Below are positions 30,550-41,500 of a stretch of DNA of 64,000 bases, piece after piece (the first letter of the stretch is position 1; each line of letters starts with the position of its first letter). Both the position numbers and the translations under genes were made by a program. The notes beneath the pieces were generated by a model that did not search any database, was not told the origin of the DNA, and saw only the letters and a list, made by a program, of their open reading frames with translations. The stretch spans positions 3,796,474-3,860,473 of the forward strand of contig CM030936.1 of the NCBI GenBank assembly GCA_018136815.1, given 5' to 3'. Origin of the DNA: Isochrysis galbana. Lineage: Eukaryota; Haptophyta; Isochrysidales; Isochrysidaceae.

Positions 30550-31736
30550 TCAACGTCGCTTGGCGCGCGCCGGCGGCCGCTCTTCGGCTAGAAGCTCCTC
30601 AATCGGCGCGGGACGCGCAAGAAAGCGTGCCCTTACTCCGGACGCGAGCAGATGGAACCAGAAGGAATTGAGGACGAATGGTATGGGCATCGTCATCCAG
30701 GCGATGATGAAATCCGTCCTCGAGTAATCCTTGTACGAGCAGTCGACCATCTTGTAGAAGATGTATGGCGACGGCAAGATGCGAACGACGAAAAAGGAGA
30801 CTGCCCACGCCACCCCATTGATCAGATAGAGCCGGGAACGCTCATATCCCAGACGCAACAAAATAATGCGAACATGCTGACCAATATTGGTCACCTGCAG
30901 GCCGATGCGCGGTCGTGGCCCGATTAGCGTATTGGAACATGGCATGGAGCGCGATCTGGGTATGCCCACACCCAAGGCCCAGGCCGACGTCCAACCGGAG
31001 TCTAGCGCGGCCTCACCTCGGTGAAGACGAAGAAAAGCACCACGAGCAGCGAGCGGTGGCGCAGAGTTGCGTACGGAAAGAAGACGATAGAGAGCACGTG
31101 GTGGCCAATGATGAGCGGGTGGCGAACCTACGTGGGCGCGCGGAAAGGCGAGCAGGGGCCTACTCACCGCCTTGCCGGCCGCGAGGTCGGTCTCCACACT
31201 TGTGGTCAAGCAGGAGGCCGAGCGGGCAAAAGCCGACGTGCAACGGCCGCTTCACCAGTGAAGTCTGTCTGCCCATGCCTCGCTGCCCGCACCCCTCCCC
31301 CTGCCTGCACCTGCCCTCCTTCCCCCTCCCTCCGCCCACGCACCCACCCCGGCCTTTCACTCTCCTGCTTGTGTGCCAGGCAGTAGAGTGTGTCATAGAA
31401 CATGTATCCGCATGAGAGCCCGACGGCTCTGAGCGCTCGCCTCGATGGGGGCGCTATCATCGCGCTCTCATGGTCCGAGATGTCCAGCTCGAACAGCGCA
31501 GGCAGCGCGACGAAGGGCGCGGTGAGCGCCGGGTAGAGCGAGACGAGTGAGTTGGCGAGAAAGACGAGGTCGTCTGGCGAGGCTCTCGGCGCGAGGGCCG
31601 GGGCGATGAGAAGGCGCCAGAGGAGGAGAAGTGCCACCGAGGCCGCTAGGCTCGTGATGAACGCGCCGGCCAGCGCCGCCGCCTCCTCTCCCACCGCGGC
31701 CTCGGCGAGCGAGAGGAGCGACGGCGCGGCGGACAT
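30550..31736 (-). CDS. TLC-domain (TRAM/LAG1/CLN8) membrane protein, four exons
   Basis: Exons 31736-31348, 31198-31168 (31 nt), 31127-31017 and 30894-30550 join in frame, all GT-AG, to 291 aa. TLC features: an N-terminal membrane segment (LAASVALLLLWRLLIAPAL), CGYMFYDTLYCLAHK, the hallmark histidine pair in RHPLIIGHHVLSIVFFPY (His149-150), then VVLFFVFTE, AWAVSFFVVRILPSPYIFY and a last hydrophobic segment WMTMPIPFVLNSFWFHLLA. The tail is basic and could be an ER-retention-like end (RAKRR). The family acts in ER lipid metabolism or sensing (ceramide synthases share the fold), but the longer ceramide-synthase motif is not evident, so only domain membership is claimed. Confidence 0.82.
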
Positions 31737-32340
31737 GCCGCGCGCGCCCAGAGAAGGGGGCAGAGAGAGAATACCACGGGGGGGGGATCTGTGAGCCGTC
31801 GATATTTTTGGGAGGGAGAGAAGAGAGAGAAAACTGTGAACGCCGCCGTCCGCTGCTTGTCGCTCCGTCGCTCCGTCGCTCCCTGTTCACGTTTCCCTGT
31901 GTGCGTTCTCCAAGGGTAACTGGAGCCTTGCGTGGCTTACACTTATTTATTTGTGCTAGTGCCGAGTACCGCTACCGCTCCACCCTTAGTTACCTATATC
32001 TAGATCTAGGTGGGAAACCCGTGTTTACCGTGTTTCTACGAAGGACGAAGACGAAGGACGAAGGCCAAAATCAGCCCGTTTTTACCGTGTTTCAAAATCC
32101 CTCCGTTTTAGGTACCGTGTTTGTACGGGAAGGGGGGGTTTGCACCCACTCGTGACAGCGCCATGCGATTGCGTGTGCATGTGTGCGCGTGTGCGCGCGC
32201 GTATCAATTAATATTGATGGCTCACTTGTCACTTGCTCTTCCTTCCCAATCTCCAATCAACAATCAGTGACCGTGCTTTGTTTTATTAGTTAGACAAGTA
32301 GCAAGTAGCAAGTAGGTCCTCTCAACTTAACCAGGCAACC
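31737..32340. other. Intergenic, no gene recognised
   Basis: Contains GTTTACCGTGTTT repeats (about 32020-32110) and a (GT)n-rich stretch near 32170-32205. No gene. Confidence 0.5.
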
Positions 32341-32746
32341 AGGCCAAGCAGAACGAACCTATGGCTATGGAGAACAAGCCGGGACGACAACGAAAGTTAG
32401 CAAGTCACAAGAGAGAACCGGAACCCAACGAGAGACGACAAGCCTTGCAAGAAGCTAAACAAGCCTCCTCAAGGCACCCCGAGAGCCTGAGACAAGCGCA
32501 CAGCAAGCGACAGGCGACCTGGCTCCTTTGTTTGGGTCAAGATTACCCGAAAGCCGAAAGGAGGAAACCTCGAATCTAGACCTGACAAACAGGCTAGAAG
32601 GAACGAAACGAGAGCTCGATTTCTAGGTCGCTAGGGACGAACCCTACCAACCTAGAAGTGCCTGAGCTTCACCGTGTGACCGCACGGCGAAGGACCTGGA
32701 AATAAATAAGAGCCTGGGACTCGCATCATCTATCTAGGATGAATGA
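32341..32746 (+). mobile_element. LINE 3'-end fragment (family of LINE-B copy 1)
   Basis: The end GAGCCTGGGACTCGCATCAT...TCTAGGATGAAT matches the 3' end of LINE-B copy 1 (GAGCCTGGAAATCGCATCAT...CTAGGATGAAT). Upstream is a 72-codon ORF at 32361-32579 (MAMENKPGRQRKLASHKREP...), perhaps the end of ORF2 but not recognisable. The left boundary is a guess. Confidence 0.5.
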
Positions 32747-32751
32747 GACAT

Positions 32752-32793
32752 CGCGGCGGCGCGCTCCATCGCAACCAAGTATAAACTTAGTTG
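32752..32793 (-). mobile_element. LINE-C 5'-end scrap
   Basis: On minus: CAACTAAGT-TTAT-ACTTGGTTG (9-bp stem with one G-T pair), then CG and ATGGAGCGCGCCGCCGCGATG, identical in layout to the 5' end of LINE-C at 41371-41395. Only ~7 codons survive before it abuts the LINE 3' end on its left. Confidence 0.65.
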
Positions 32794-33095
32794 AAAAGTC
32801 GACGAACCAAGACTTGAGCCCAGGGAGAACCCAAATCTGACTGCCTTACGCGACCACAACGAACATAGAAGACGGTATTCAATAACGAAGAAGGCTGGTG
32901 CTCAATGCCGAAATATTCATGCCAAAAGCAAAAGCCAAAAGGTCTGAATACAACGCTGGCCCGCTACTACCGCTAGCGACGGCAACACAAAAAGCACAAG
33001 GATGGCTGGGCATGGCACGGCCAAGGCCCACGCAATCGTGTGCGTCATTTTATCCGCGTTTCGAGTACAGATGCGCGAGCGCGTGTTATGTTGAA

Positions 33096-35719
33096 AAAAA
33101 AACTTTCTGAAGATTCGGGGCTACTCGCCTACTAGCTGTGGGTCACACCTGTGCCTTCGCTATCTACATCGCCCTTAACTTCCCTCCCTCCACCTCTTCC
33201 CCTGCCCCCCTTCTTTCCTTATTCTTCGGTTTCCGGGGTCCGGCCTCGGTACACTACCTGAGGCCTGGTTCGGAGTGTGGGGCTCGGGCAGGCCTTTTGA
33301 GTTTGTCGATAGTGTTGTGTGTGTCTGTCCGTCTTCGTCTTGTTTGTTTTAGTTAGGTCTGGTTCCTAATGTCTCCGGTATCAGTTTTGAGTGGCGTGCC
33401 AAAGCTTCAATTGCTATGGTTGTCATGCTCCTTGATCTCCTCGACGGCGTGGACGATCCCTAGCTTGGTGGTTAGTGCCACTACCTCCGCAGTGCAAAAT
33501 CCTCCCTTTGGTTGCTTTCCAGGATGTCCGGCACTCGTGCGCGGAAACGCGCATACAATTGTGCATGCGCCGTCTTTCCACGCGCCCGGATAATCGTGCG
33601 ATCGGTTGCACGCCTTGCCCTCGATATTCATGGGGCATTTCCCGTTGGGGAAACGTTTGCATAGCTCGAGCGAGCCCGGGTTGATGGCCTCGTGGATAGT
33701 CGTTCTTCGGCGGTGCCGTGCGCTTGCGCTCTTCACGCTCGAGTCGCGCTGCTTTTTCCTCTGCGCACACGCACATGCGAAGGGGTGTGTGTGGGATGGA
33801 GTGGAGCTGTGGCTGTGTTGCATGTGGGGGCAAGAGGATTGATGTATGTAACATGTGAGGTACAGTCCAGAGACATGGGGCACGGGCCACCGGACACATG
33901 GGAGGCACGCAACGGAGGAGCTGAGGACGAGCGAGGGACCTCGACCGGCATGCGGTCACGCGAGACGAGAACGAGGACGAAGAGCACACAAGGCAGGAGG
34001 CCACAGGAGCGCTCAAGCGATAGCGCTGAGCGTACAAAAGCTACCGGAACGAGAGAAGACACGCGGGGGACGATCCTATCGGGAGCGGGCGGGAAAGGTG
34101 AGCGTGATACGGAACTAGACAACGAAGGGGGGTCACGCGAGGAAACCTAATGGCGGGAAAGATGCGAAGAGGTATGAACAACCCCCCCTACCCGCGACAG
34201 GGGGGTTGGAAGGCCATGGCGTAGTCCTTTTTGTATCCTTTGCATCCCTTTGGACCCGCGTGGATGTACAGGTTCTTTATGTCGCCGCCGAGCTCGCGGC
34301 AGTTTCGGACCGCATACTCGATGGGGTAGGAGGCTCCGTTAACGCTGAGGAGTATCTTGCGCGGAAAGTCGAACGATTTGAACGAGCCTTGCTTGGGAGT
34401 CACGTAGAGGTGGTAAACCTCTTTCTTACCTTGGGTTACTAGTACCCCTTCTTTGCTTCTTTGGTGAGGATCTTGGTCCTTTCTTGGTTTCCTTGGAGAA
34501 AGTAGAAGCCTTGGTTTTCAACCGCCTTGGCGAGCGAGCTGATCGTGATAATGCTCTTCAACTCGAACTTGTAGTTGCGCACCACTAGGTGCGCCGAGAC
34601 GTCTTGAAAAGCGCCGGCTACCGCCTTGTCGGACGCCCAGGGGAGCCCCTTGAGTTTTTCGTCGAGAGTTTGGTACTTGACCGCTATTGGGCACGAGATG
34701 CCCGCCTTGCGAAAGTCAGCCGCGTCTTTGAACATCTCGCGAAATTGGTTCGCGCAATCCGCCGTAACCATTATCACCCATGGGCCGGAGGCGCTTTTAG
34801 AAAGAAAGTCCGGTTCCAGATCGACGCCTTCCAGTTTGTTGAGATGCGCAACAATGGCGCCTAGAATCTCTTCGTCTTTAGCCTTATGTCCCTTCTCGTA
34901 CGCCGTGAAGTTGATGACAATTTTGTGGGAATCCGGAAACTCAGCCTCTTCCTGGAGCTCGGGCTCGAGGTCTTCGTCGAGGAGGGCCACCTGTGTGGCC
35001 GTGGGTGGAGGCAAAGTTAGTCCTCTGCCCAGTCTTGCTTCTCTAGGGTCCAATTGACTCAGTGCGTCCGCCTCGCTTTCAATCCCTCTCGCGAGTTTTG
35101 TGCGAGGTGCCTGTTGTGTTGGCCCAAAATCTTGTTTGTGCTGGTTGTGTTGGGCCACTGGGCCCGGTGTCTTGCTGGTCGTTCCAGCGCCCGGGGCGCG
35201 GTCGTCCGCCTGTCTCTCGGCGTCACTGGGGAGTATCCCCCCCGTGTCGTCCTCCCTGTTGCCGCTGTCTCCCCATGTGTGGGTCCAAAACTGTTCCATG
35301 TCCCAATGTCTGCTTTGGTGCGACATTTCCCCAATGGGGTCCTGTCTTGTATGGCGCCGGGCCGGCCCCTCGCGCCGGAGCGCGAGGGCGGTACCGCGGC
35401 TGTGTAGGGTCCCGGCCCGGGGGCCTTCCCTGTGGGTTCGTCCCTCTGGTGTTCTGTGGCTGGTGTGGCTGTGGATTGTGCTGGGTGTGTGTTGACTGCT
35501 GGCTGGTGCCAGCATGTCGGCTTTGCACGCGTCGTTCATTATGCTACGCGGGCGCGGCCCGCCGGCTCCTGTGCCCACCTGACTGGGGGGGTCGTCCTGG
35601 CGCGGTCGCTTCGGCGACAGCGGCGTGTCCGTGAGCTCTTCGTCCATCATGGCGAGGGCAGCGGCAGCGAGAGCGGGCGGCGGTGCGCGCTCCATGACCC
35701 TATCGTTTTAACGATAGTT
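33096..35719 (-). mobile_element. LINE-B copy 2 with 17-bp target duplication
   Basis: Flanked by identical GCGCGTGTTATGTTGAA at 33079-33095 and 35720-35736. The sense strand starts AACTATCGT-TAAA-ACGATAG, then GGTC and ORF1 ATG 35695 (MERAPPPALAAAALAMMDEE). ORF1 carries TADCANQFREMFKDAADFR, AGAFQDVSAHLVVRN, YFLQGNQERTKIL, then a frame change near 34440, then PKQGSFKSFDFPRKI and GPKGCKGYKKDYAMAF. The next ~1.1 kb holds a minus ORF (33883-33407) with a CCCH-like cluster LCKRFPNGKCPMNIEGKACN, RSH. Reverse transcriptase is absent. The 3' end is oligo(T) on the sense strand (A7 at 33096-33102). Non-autonomous. Confidence 0.85.
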
Positions 35720-35736
35720 GCGCGTGTTATGTTGAA

Positions 35737-36125
35737 CGGTCGTACACACTACTACACAATTTGGCGGGCAGGCAGGCGTGCGGGGGGGGGGGGGGGGGGC
35801 GGAAGCGGGGGAGAAAGTTTGTTTACCGCCAAACGAAGGCCCCTAGCCCAAGCTACTGCGTCCGCCACTATACCACTCATCACTACGGAGTGCTGCAAGC
35901 CAACTGAGAGTACTTGGGAAAGAAGCGGGGCGCATGAGATGAAGAGTTCCGAGTCTCATGGCAGGACCCAATTGCCGAGTAATCCCTTGACGCCCAGCCG
36001 ACGTCATGCACGCGATGTTTGCCAGCCGCCAAAACATTTTGCTTGCTATGCTCGCGCGATACTGGGGATAGTTTCGTGCGCTGTTTCGGGAGACATATGT
36101 CTGACCCGAGGCGTGAAGGCCTCAA
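35737..36125. other. Intergenic with poly(G) tract
   Basis: An 18-G run near 35783-35800 and no gene. This is the 3' side of the fucosyltransferase gene. Confidence 0.5.
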
Positions 36126-37490
36126 TCAATGCCCGAGCCCTAGCTTGCTCTGTAAGCCAGCCGCAGGCACGCGCGGCCGCTTTGCGTGCAACTTAGCTCT
36201 CCCACCCCCGGGATTCCGCATTATCATCGGCCCTCCCCACGCCCACTGTAGCGAGATGAGTGGTGGGTGGCGTCCCTGTCTTGCGAACGCCAAGGCGTAC
36301 GCGATTCGAGAAACGGCGGAACGCAACACCAGCACAAAGAAAGAGCACTCGGAGAGCTCCTCGATGTCGGTGATCACATCGAGCGCTGCCTCGCCGCCCG
36401 CAAGAGCGCCTGCCCCTGCGCGCAGCTCGATTGAGTCGTGACCGTCGAAGCGTTGGCGTTCCATGTGGCGCGCAGTGCACTCGAAGCCGAACGGCGCCGC
36501 AGCGCAAGCGGTGGCGGCAGCCTCGTCGTCGGTAACCAAATGTATCCTGTTGGCGCCATATCGCTCACGCAACCGCGCAGCCGCCGCCCAGTAAGGCACG
36601 AGGTCATGCGGGCAGAAGCGTGAGCCGAGTAGGCATGAGTCGCCCTTCCGGATGTGCATTCCAATGGTTGGCGTGCGCACCACCCCGTGGGGTAGCAAGC
36701 GGCGCGCGTTGACCGCAGCGCGCGCATGCGGTGTGAATGTCTCAAAAACGTGGGCGGCCATTTGCGCATATACGAAGAGTGAGCCGTACTCGTTCCAGCC
36801 GGGTAGGCCAAGTCGACGTGCCCCGCCAGGTGAGCTGCTGCCAGTACCCTTCCGCCGGCGCATCATCTCGTCTGGGCGAAGCCGGTCGCCAACAGGCGGT
36901 GCGCCTAGTGTAGGTGATATACAGCACGATGAGAAGGAAAAGTAGCAGCGGAGGGAGCGCTCGACGCCACAGAATGCGGCGGGCGCCCACTCGGGCGTCG
37001 AGGAGGGCCCGACCGCGAGCTGCCGCCCAAAATGATGCGCCTCGGCCAGGTGGACAAAGAGCGCCTCGAGTGCGGCGCCAAACCCGATGAGCGGGAAGTC
37101 CTGGACGAATGAGACAGCTGAACCGTTTGTGCTACGCGCGCACCCGCCTGTGGCGGGTACGTTGAGCGCGCGCAGCGAGGCGCGCAATGCGGCGGCGCGC
37201 GCTTCAGCACGCCCGTCCTCCACACCGCCCTTTGGAGGCATGAACTCGAGCCAGCCGCCTGGCGGAGGTTTGGCACCCCCTGGCAGAGGAGAGAAGGAGG
37301 CGATGCCCAGGTCGGTGCAGCCTGCCGCCAGCCCTGCGAGGGTTGTGGGCGAACATCGAGTGCGGCTTCCCCATCCTCTCAGACCAGAGAGAGAGATAGA
37401 GTTGCCGCCGGGGAAGCCCTCAGGCACGAGCGAGCCATGCGGCGGCACCAGAGCACACGCGCTCGCCGACATCTCTCGGGGGTGAACCAC
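36126..37490 (-). CDS. GT23-like (FUT8-type) fucosyltransferase
   Basis: Single-exon 454-aa ORF. GT23/O-fucosyltransferase-fold motifs: FPLIGFGAALEALFVHLAEA (133-152) with EWAPAAFCGVERSLRCYFS, the basic GDP-fucose loop IGMHIRKGDSC (276-286), RIHLVTDDEAAA (315-326) and DVITDIEELSECSFFVLVLR (370-389), then SAVSRIAYALA. FUT8-type enzymes transfer fucose from GDP-fucose to N-glycan cores in the Golgi; the acceptor here is unknown. The usual Arg-Arg of the HVRRTDK motif is Arg-Lys-Gly-Asp here, a divergent form. No clear N-terminal anchor is visible, so the start at 37490 (or the Met at 37472) may be internal and an upstream exon missed. A GA microsatellite sits just upstream. Confidence 0.75.
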   Translation of the reverse strand: MVHPREMSASACALVPPHGSLVPEGFPGGNSISLSGLRGWGSRTRCSPTTLAGLAAGCTDLGIASFSPLPGGAKPPPGGWLEFMPPKGGVEDGRAEARAAALRASLRALNVPATGGCARSTNGSAVSFVQDFPLIGFGAALEALFVHLAEAHHFGRQLAVGPSSTPEWAPAAFCGVERSLRCYFSFSSCCISPTLGAPPVGDRLRPDEMMRRRKGTGSSSPGGARRLGLPGWNEYGSLFVYAQMAAHVFETFTPHARAAVNARRLLPHGVVRTPTIGMHIRKGDSCLLGSRFCPHDLVPYWAAAARLRERYGANRIHLVTDDEAAATACAAAPFGFECTARHMERQRFDGHDSIELRAGAGALAGGEAALDVITDIEELSECSFFVLVLRSAVSRIAYALAFARQGRHPPLISLQWAWGGPMIMRNPGGGRAKLHAKRPRVPAAGLQSKLGLGH

Positions 37491-37499
37491 CGCTGACAG

Positions 37500-37600
37500 A
37501 GGAGGAGAGAGAGAGGGGGGGGGGGGGGAGGGAGAGAGAGAGAGGGAGAGAGAGAGAAGAGAGGGAGGAAAGGAAAGAGGGGAAAAGAGAGAGGGAGGAG
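37500..37600. repeat. GA/G-rich microsatellite upstream of the fucosyltransferase
   Basis: (GA)n with a 13-G run, imperfect over ~100 bp. Confidence 0.9.
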
Positions 37601-39068
37601 ACTCTATTGCCGCGGCCCCCTGCGCGCTCTCTCTCCTCCGCCGCGCCGGTCCTTCAACTCTTTCTTCTAGTAGTATTTACAAAATAATTCGGGTGAACAG
37701 CAGCACACCATAAAACCCTAGATCCTAGAGTCCTAGACCTAGGGGCATTCGCTTCGTGGAACGGTGGAAAGGTGGAACGGCCCGCTTCGTGGAACGGCCC
37801 CTGCCCTTGCCATGGCTCCCAAGGCCCAATCCGGGCCCCCCGTACGCTCCAAGGTCCAAGGTGCCCAAGGGGCACTACACAGTCCAGGCCCGCGATGCGC
37901 GCGCCCTTGACAGCGCGGCGCGCGCTGCGGCGGGAATGCAGGAAGTGCGAGATGCGGTTGCGCACTGCCACGAGCGCAACGTCGGCGCCAAAGCCGCCAT
38001 TGCCACAGGGCTGTTTCCACAGGCAACGAGGCACAAGGACAAGGTGGCCACCCTACATCCTACGACATGTGAATGTGAAACTGACGGATCCGAGGTTACG
38101 AGGTTACCACTACCTCAGATGGGAACAGAGGGGACGGAAGGGAAGCGGCGAGAGGCGCGGCGGAAGTTGGGGGGTGGCCAATGACGGGCTGGACCACCTC
38201 CTCAGCAGAGAAAGGCGGGAGGACGGGCTTGGGCGAGGGCGAGCGCGACGACGGAGCGGACATGGCTGGGAGGGTCGGGATGGATAGGCTGAGGCTGAGG
38301 GATGCTGGTGAGGTTTGGTATTGAGGTAGTGTTGAGAACGAGGGACGAGAACGGGAACGAGAACGAGAACGAGAGCGACGAACGAAGAACGACAGACGAC
38401 AGACGGCTAGGGGCCGATGGACCGACGAGATGACACTACACTCACGTCAACACTCAACACTCTCCACACTAACGTATCCCTATCACGGAACGCACAGGAA
38501 CAGGAACCTGCTGACAGACCGAACAAGGAAGAGAATGCCGACAAGAGGGCGACGGGGCGACGGACGATCCGACGGGGGCGACAGTTACGCACAGGAATAA
38601 GGAAGGAATCTTTCGAAACCCCTTAAGTGATTTGATGAAGACCGAAGTAAAATAGCGCCACGGTATAATCCAACGGCCAACACCTCAGAGGAAATCAGGG
38701 TCACGCAAGGGGGCGGTTCCTTGCACCGGCGATACCTGAACGCGCGACTTCGCCTAAAACGCGAGGAGCACGCAAGGAGGAAAGCCAGGTGAGGGGCAAG
38801 CTGGCGACAAAGGAGGCGACAAAGGAGGCGAGGGCAACCTAAGTTGTTCTGACAGATCTGGTAGCAGGTCTGTTGGCCTGGTGCCAGGCCGTTCCCACCT
38901 GGCGATCGAGCCCGATAGGACCGGGCGGCAAGGACTCGCAAAATTAGCTTCTAACTTTAAAATTACGCGGGAGCCCGTGGCGGGAGCGCGAAGCCGCTTG
39001 GCGCGAGCGCTTCCCCCTTCCCCCCTCCTCCCCCGCCCCCTCTCCCTCCCCACTCCCCATCACCCATC
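37601..39068. other. Intergenic; possible transposase N-terminus and an empty MITE-S site
   Basis: The + frame at about 37870-38040 reads HYTVQARDARALDSAARAAA, GMQEVRDAVAHCHERNVGAK, AAIATGLFPQATRHKDK; it resembles the helix-turn-helix start of algal transposases but is not certain. 38175-38260 is paralogous to the flanks of MITE-S copy 3 without the insertion (TTGG at 38229-38232). 38340-38400 has GAACGAGAACGAGA repeats. Otherwise nothing. Confidence 0.4.
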
Positions 39069-40100
39069 ATGTCCTTGGCCTCGGAGAGCTCTGCCCGCAG
39101 TGGTTCGTCGAGTGGCAGTGCAAGGCTGCGCGATGAAGACTCGCCGTCGGTGAGTATGCTCACCGCCCCCATGCGATCCCGCGCTCTGCGCGCTGCCGGA
39201 TGCCGCGCAATGCGCACTGCGCACATCACTCTCACGTCTCATCTCTCACAACATCACCCTTCCATGGCTCAGATGTCGGGCGGCACTGAAACTCACGCGT
39301 GGGGTACGGAGCCCTTGTGGCAGCTCGAGGGATCCGCTCTCGAGTGGTCGACGGAGAGAGGAGAGTGGATGGCCGCGTGAAGAATCGCAAGAAGGATAAG
39401 ACGTGTGCGTTCTGCGGCAAGATGTACTCAGGCGGGCCCGACAAGATTAGGATCCACCTTGACGAGAAGGTGAAGCCGCATCACGCTCGGAGACGTTTAC
39501 GCCTCGATGCTCGCCCTCGATCACAAATACTCCAACCGCATCGAGAGGTCGTTGAGGTTTGCCTTGAGAGTGGTATCCCGATCGAGAGGGTGAAAGGGCG
39601 GCTGAGGAAATTGTTCGAGAAAGGTGGGAGGGCATTGTGGCATTGTCCGATAGCTCGAATTTGAAGGCCTTCGTTCCTAAGATTGAAGACAAGGAGATCC
39701 GGCTTGTTCAGGAGGAGATTGCTGGGCAGTTCGTGACGCTTTCGTTCGATGGCACCACGCGAATGGGTGAAGCAATGAGCGTGTGCGGTCGATTCGTCGA
39801 CGGCGATTTTTCCTCGATCGGCAACCGCTTGCTGTGCTTTAGTACCGTGGAGAAACATATGGATGGTGTGGGACTCTTCCGACACATCTCGAGCACAATG
39901 CGCAAGGTGAGGCCGGAGCCTGACAATGTGGTCGGGCTTGTGCGGGACAGTTGTTCCACAAATGGTGTGGCATGCCAAAAGCTCTTGGATTATTGCCCGA
40001 ACGCCGTGGATATGTTGTGTGCCTCACATACCCTCCAGCACACAGGGGAACACCTCCAACTCTCAGTCCTTGAAGAATTCCTTACTCCGTGGCTGACGCG
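39069..40100 (+). mobile_element. hAT-like transposase remnant, 5' part
   Basis: A BED-type zinc-finger segment (KTCAFCGKMYSGGPDKIRIH, 39400-39465) is followed by the start of an RNase-H-like catalytic region. LSFDGTTRMGEAMSVCGRF carries the probable first Asp. NVVGLVRDSCSTNGVACQKL has the second Asp context, and VDMLCASHTLQHTGEHL matches the C-x2-H hAT motif. The reading crosses at least two frames (near 39380 and 39640), so it is decayed. A possible intron (GTGAGTATG at 39150 to CTCAG near 39270) precedes the BED segment. LINE-C interrupts it at about 40100 and more transposase-like sequence follows the LINE. Confidence 0.65.
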
Positions 40101-41395
40101 CCAGCCTTTGCAGCCTTTCAGACTGCCGTGCACCATTAGTTTGTGGTAGGATTGCATGGCCGGTGGCATCTGCAGCGCTTTGCACGCGCGGACGGCGTAG
40201 TTCACCGGGACCACCGAGTTGTCGATGTTAAGAAGCAGCTTGCGCGGGAAGTTGCTCGTAAGGAACGACCCTTGGGTCGCTGCGACGTATAGGTGCCAGC
40301 GTGGTGCGTGAGCCACTTTAGACACAAATGTGCCCGACTCACCTTCGATTTTCATGCGCTCGCGATTTCCCTTCAGGAAGGTGAGCCCTTCCTTTTCGAC
40401 AGCTTTCACCAGGGTGCTCAAAGTGATTTTCGATGCTTGAGCAAGGCCGTCGGCTTCCACTACGAAGTGGGCCGCTACGTCTTGAAGGGCCTCATACAAC
40501 GCCTTGCGCGATGAGGTGCCCCTCCTGTTCAGCTTGCCCTCGATGGATTCAATTTCGACTTTGACCGCCACGTCCGTTTGATGGACGCGGATTGTGGTTT
40601 GGAGCCCATATCGGGCTTGGAATTGTTGCATGCAGTCTTCGTTGACTGCTATGTGCCAGGGGCCCCTCGAGGAGCGGGCCCAGAAGTCTGGCTCGGGGTC
40701 AACTCCCTCGAGCTCGAGCAGAAGCTCGACTATGGCCGCATAGACCGTCGTGTCGAGTAGCACTAGGTCGCCCGCCTGGCTGAAAGACATTTCGTAGTTG
40801 GCGTCAGAGTCTGTTTGTTGATCTTCATTTTCTGATTTTGGGTCCTGAGAGGCAAGCCCGCGGAGGGTAGGGGTCAGTCGTGTCGCTGGCTGTCGTGCAT
40901 GGAGGTGCCGCGGTTCAGGTTGTCTTGGGGGTCTTGGTGTAGGAGTGGGTGTTGGCTTCCTCTCCCTGTGTGGACAGAGATACATGATCCTTTTGTGCGT
41001 CAGACAGATTGTCAGAATGTTGTGCCCATAAGGGCCACCCGGCCGCGGGCCGCGCCGCCGAGGCGGCGCGACCCTCGTCGGGATGGGTGTGGCCTCTGCC
41101 ATAAGGCATGCCCTGTGGAGTGCAGGTCCCTCCTGCCTGTTGCTGTCTCTCTGAGTCCTGCAGTCTGCTGTCCCCCATGGGGGGGCCAGCATGGCTGCTG
41201 TGCAAGGTGTGGCCGAGGCCACGGGCCGTGTGGCGCGACCGGGGTCGCGCGCACCTGTTCGGCCTCTGAGGGCGGACGCGGCCGCTTTGCCAGCGACAGG
41301 TCCATGTGGGCAGGGGGGCCGCCCTCGGCGGGGGGCCCGAAGGAGAGGGGAGTCGCGGCGGCGCGCTCCATCGCGTCCAAGTATAAACTTAGTTC
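40101..41395 (-). mobile_element. LINE-C copy 1 (5' end and ORF1 only)
   Basis: The sense strand opens with AACTAAGT-TTAT-ACTTGG (41395-41375) and ATG 41371 (MERAAATPLSFGPPAEGG). ORF1 changes frame between about 41220 and 41012. It continues with FWARSSRGPWHIAVNEDCMQ, LYEALQDVAAHFVVEADG, TFLKGNRERMKIEGE, TQGSFLTSNFPRKLLLNID and VPVNYAVRACKALQM, ending at SLKGCKGW where hAT sequence begins. No ORF2, no 3' UTR and no clear target duplication. The conserved ORF1 block is shared with LINE-A and LINE-B. Confidence 0.8.
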
Positions 41396-41500
41396 ACGAA
41401 AAAAAACGACAAGTTGTGAGAAGTTTCACGAGAAGTTTGGGTCGTCCGCTACAAGATTCCCGCAAGTTTGGCGAAGGAGTTTGGGCGCGTTTTGCTAGAA
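41396..41500 (+). mobile_element. Possible continuation of the hAT remnant
   Basis: A + frame reads TSCEKFHEKFGSSATRFPQV then WRRSLGAF, plausible for the region after the C-x2-H motif of hAT transposases (normally ending in a conserved RW). This suggests LINE-C landed inside the transposase. Weak because it is short and unaligned. Confidence 0.3.

Noticed and set aside
32341-32793. Twin-primed (5'-inverted) LINE
   Set aside because: The inverted 5' piece lies beyond the 3' tail rather than upstream of it, so geometry does not fit.
38060-38120. Possible third tRNA-Arg fragment (GTGAATGTGAAACTGACGGA)
   Set aside because: Only scattered bases match; no stem or box is preserved.
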